From Methanobrevibacter sp. (GTDB lineage Archaea; Methanobacteriota; Methanobacteria; Methanobacteriales; Methanobacteriaceae): a DNA stretch of 6,765 nt. The stretch's first letter is position 1. The number at the start of each line of letters is the position of its first letter. The position numbers were made by a program, and so were the translations under genes. Positions 5,588 to 6,765 of this stretch are shown here, in pieces. Location: positions 1 to 6,765 of the forward strand of contig JAITOM010000125.1 in the NCBI GenBank assembly GCA_031289975.1, read 5' to 3'. The notes beneath the pieces were generated by a model. That model made no database searches, was not told the DNA's origin, and was given only the letters and a program-made list of their open reading frames with translations.

Positions 5588-5787
5588 TGTTTTGTTTTTT
5601 TAACCATACATTATATTTTCTGAAATTATTTATAAAATATGGTAATGTAAAAAGAGGATTGAAATTCGAAATCTGGAATTTGAATTTGTAGCAGAAAAAA
5701 TTTAGACCATGTATCTCAAAGATTAGTAGAGATAATTTTTTAAATCAATAATTTCAAAAGGTATGAAAAATTTAAAAAATTTAAAAG

Positions 5788-5822
5788 TTTAAATATGCTA
5801 AAGCATAAAAGAATATATGCAT
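5788..5822 (+). promoter_or_regulatory. Promoter and candidate operator of the toxin-antitoxin operon
   Basis: A TATA-like TTTAAATA (5788-5795) overlaps an inverted repeat, TATGC (5794-5798) and GCATA (5803-5807), with TATGC again at 5816-5820 inside the palindrome ATGCAT. Ribbon-helix-helix antitoxins usually bind such short palindromes in their own promoter and repress it. The site lies between the TATA-like box and the expected transcription start, where binding would block initiation. The repeat pattern is seen; its role is inferred. Confidence 0.5.
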
Positions 5823-5844
5823 TTTGATAATGGAGTTGAAAAAT

Positions 5845-6156
5845 ATGAATGAAGTTAAAAGAACAACTATACAGATCCCAACTGATACATTAATTAAAAT
5901 AAAAACTATGGCAGTTAAAAAAGGTAAAACTCAAAATACTATCATAAATGACCTCATAATTAAAGGATTAGAAAATATAGAAAAAGGTAAAGGGAAAATA
6001 AAAGCAAGAGTAATTAACGATGAATTACCAAAACCGAAAACGAATAGTAAAAGAGCTAAAAGATTAGAAGACATGGCAGGGATTATAAAAATCGATAAAC
6101 CAGTTAATGCAGTTGAATTAAAAAACAGCATACATTTAGATAAAGTAAGGCTTTGA
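5845..6156 (+). CDS. vapB: VapB-type antitoxin with ribbon-helix-helix N-terminus
   Basis: A 103-residue protein that should neutralise the toxin encoded next to it and repress the operon. Residues about 4-43 (KRTTIQIPTDTLIKIKTMAV...NTIINDLIIKGLE) fit a ribbon-helix-helix DNA-binding domain: one strand, then two helices. A basic linker (about 45-72) follows, and a C-terminal segment, LEDMAGIIKIDKPVNAVELKN, is likely to wrap around the toxin. ATG 5845 is chosen because GGAGTTGA (5832-5839) precedes it by five bases; the in-frame TTG 5824 and ATG 5830 lack a ribosome site. The stop is four bases before the toxin start. The assignment to VapB rests on the fold and the neighbouring PIN-domain protein; other RHH antitoxins are possible. 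Confidence 0.75.
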   Translation: MNEVKRTTIQIPTDTLIKIKTMAVKKGKTQNTIINDLIIKGLENIEKGKGKIKARVINDELPKPKTNSKRAKRLEDMAGIIKIDKPVNAVELKNSIHLDKVRL

Positions 6157-6160
6157 TTTA

Positions 6161-6541
6161 ATGATATTTCTCGAAACAAGCTTTTTAGTTAGCTTTTATG
6201 TTGAAAAAACAGAAGATCATGAAAAAGCTTTAAAACTGATGAAAAAAATAAAAAATAGGGAACTTATATTAAGTCAAATGATTATTTATGAAACTTTAAC
6301 AGTTTTAAAAAAATTAAAACAATCCGATGATTTAGTGGGAGAAGTTTATGAAAATTTAATGACTATGAAAGTATATGATGATACAGGATATTATGATAAA
6401 GCATTAGAATATACTTTAATTAATAATATAGGTTTTTTTGATAATTTAACTTATATTTTCATGGTTAATAATGGAATTAAAGAAATAACAAGTTTTGATA
6501 ATGATTTTGATATATTTGATGATATTGAAAGAATACAGTAG
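6161..6541 (+). CDS. vapC: VapC-type PIN-domain toxin (probable endoribonuclease)
   Basis: A 126-residue protein of PIN-domain length. VapC toxins are metal-dependent RNases that cleave tRNA or rRNA and stop growth when released from the antitoxin. The expected acidic sites are Glu44 in SQMIIYETLTVL, Asp94 in NIGFFDNLTYI and Asp113/Asp117 in ITSFDNDFD. The first site differs: the usual opening (V/I)FLDTS is MIFLETS, so Glu5 replaces the normally invariant first Asp. The protein may still bind metal, may be weakened, or may be inactive. ATG 6161 follows the antitoxin stop by four bases with only a weak ribosome site, which suggests translational coupling. It is bordered downstream by about 100 gene-poor bases and the right insertion-sequence end. 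Confidence 0.8.
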   Translation: MIFLETSFLVSFYVEKTEDHEKALKLMKKIKNRELILSQMIIYETLTVLKKLKQSDDLVGEVYENLMTMKVYDDTGYYDKALEYTLINNIGFFDNLTYIFMVNNGIKEITSFDNDFDIFDDIERIQ

Positions 6542-6603
6542 GAATATACTCTGCTAATAAGTACAAATGATGAAAATTAAACAAAAAAGAGATTGTAAAT
6601 ATA

Positions 6604-6657
6604 ATGGCTCCTGAAAATAAAAAATTATCGAATATATTCCAAAAAAAGGCACTGTAA
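6604..6657 (+). pseudogene. Possible 5' stub of a gene cut by the right insertion sequence
   Basis: A frame starting at ATG 6604 reads MAPENKKLSNIFQKKAL and stops at TAA (6655-6657), where the stop lies within the GGCACTGTAAAAT end of the element. GAGATTG about 12 bases upstream is a weak ribosome site. The composition is protein-like, so this may be the start of a gene disrupted by the insertion. It is only 17 residues and may be chance. Confidence 0.25.
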
Positions 6658-6765
6658 AATTAGCATGGATTTTCACAATTGAAAAATTGAAAACAGACGA
6701 TAAAAGTTTAATGACATGTATAGGGGCTTAATGCTTTTATGCTAAAATCCAAATTCCAAATTATG
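6648..6765 (-). mobile_element. Insertion-sequence end, right copy (truncated by window edge)
   Basis: This is the reverse complement of 1-118 with three differences. It begins GGCACTGTAAAAT at 6648 and runs off the right edge of the window. The two copies are in opposite orientation and both window edges cut them at the same base. Whether the copies are two independent insertions, a composite transposon or the terminal repeats of one larger element cannot be decided here. Confidence 0.75.
6708..6764 (-). pseudogene. Possible C-terminal tail of the right-copy transposase (partial)
   Basis: The frame matches the tail in the left copy: IWNLDFSIKALSPYTCH then TAA (minus strand, ending at 6708). 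Only the first visible residue differs (Ile here, Thr in the left copy). The remainder of the gene would lie to the right of the window. The family is not assignable from 18 residues. Confidence 0.3.

Noticed and set aside
5931..6179. Minus-strand open frame of 82 codons opposite the antitoxin gene
   Set aside because: It is the antisense shadow of the vapB frame, which has a ribosome-binding site, a recognisable fold and a partner toxin.

Overview
The window looks like chromosome from a very A+T-rich methanogenic archaeon of the Methanobacteriales, most likely Methanobrevibacter or a close relative. The best marker is an intact archaeal translation factor aIF5A with its hypusine-site lysine. 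Short leaders, GGAG/GAGTTGAT-type ribosome sites and TTTAAATA/TATATAAA promoter boxes agree with this. The genus is inference; archaeal origin is well supported.

Layout. Positions 1-118 and 6648-6765 are near-identical copies (115 of 118 bases) of one sequence in opposite orientation. Each begins, on the side facing the window interior, with GGCACTGTAAAAT, and both appear to be the ends of one insertion-sequence type whose bodies lie outside the window. Between them, from left to right: aIF5A (+); a tandem pair of YgjV-like membrane proteins (+); a possible minus-strand cluster of a coiled-coil membrane protein, a small zinc-ribbon protein and an ACR3/BASS-type permease (transcribed from 3904 down to 2404); a group II intron (3972-4880, + strand); a decayed end of the same insertion sequence (about 4889-4947); an A+T-rich gene-free stretch; a 61-residue hypothetical protein (-); and a VapB/VapC-type toxin-antitoxin pair (+).

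The main discovery is the group II intron. It starts with GTGCGAC followed by GATAGGGTC, and ends with a textbook 34-nt domain V (4811-4844) and a domain VI hairpin with candidate branch adenosines. At about 909 nt it carries no reverse transcriptase and no substantial reading frame, so if active it would need a maturase in trans. It sits next to, and perhaps inside, an old insertion-sequence copy, in line with the known habit of bacterial group II introns of landing in mobile DNA. Group II introns are uncommon in archaea; those I know of are from Methanosarcina.

How the parts relate: apart from aIF5A this looks like accessory DNA, with opposed insertion sequences, an intron, duplicated membrane genes, a possible metalloid-efflux gene and a toxin-antitoxin locus. 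No single pathway links the genes. The clear functional units are vapBC and possibly the three-gene minus-strand cluster.
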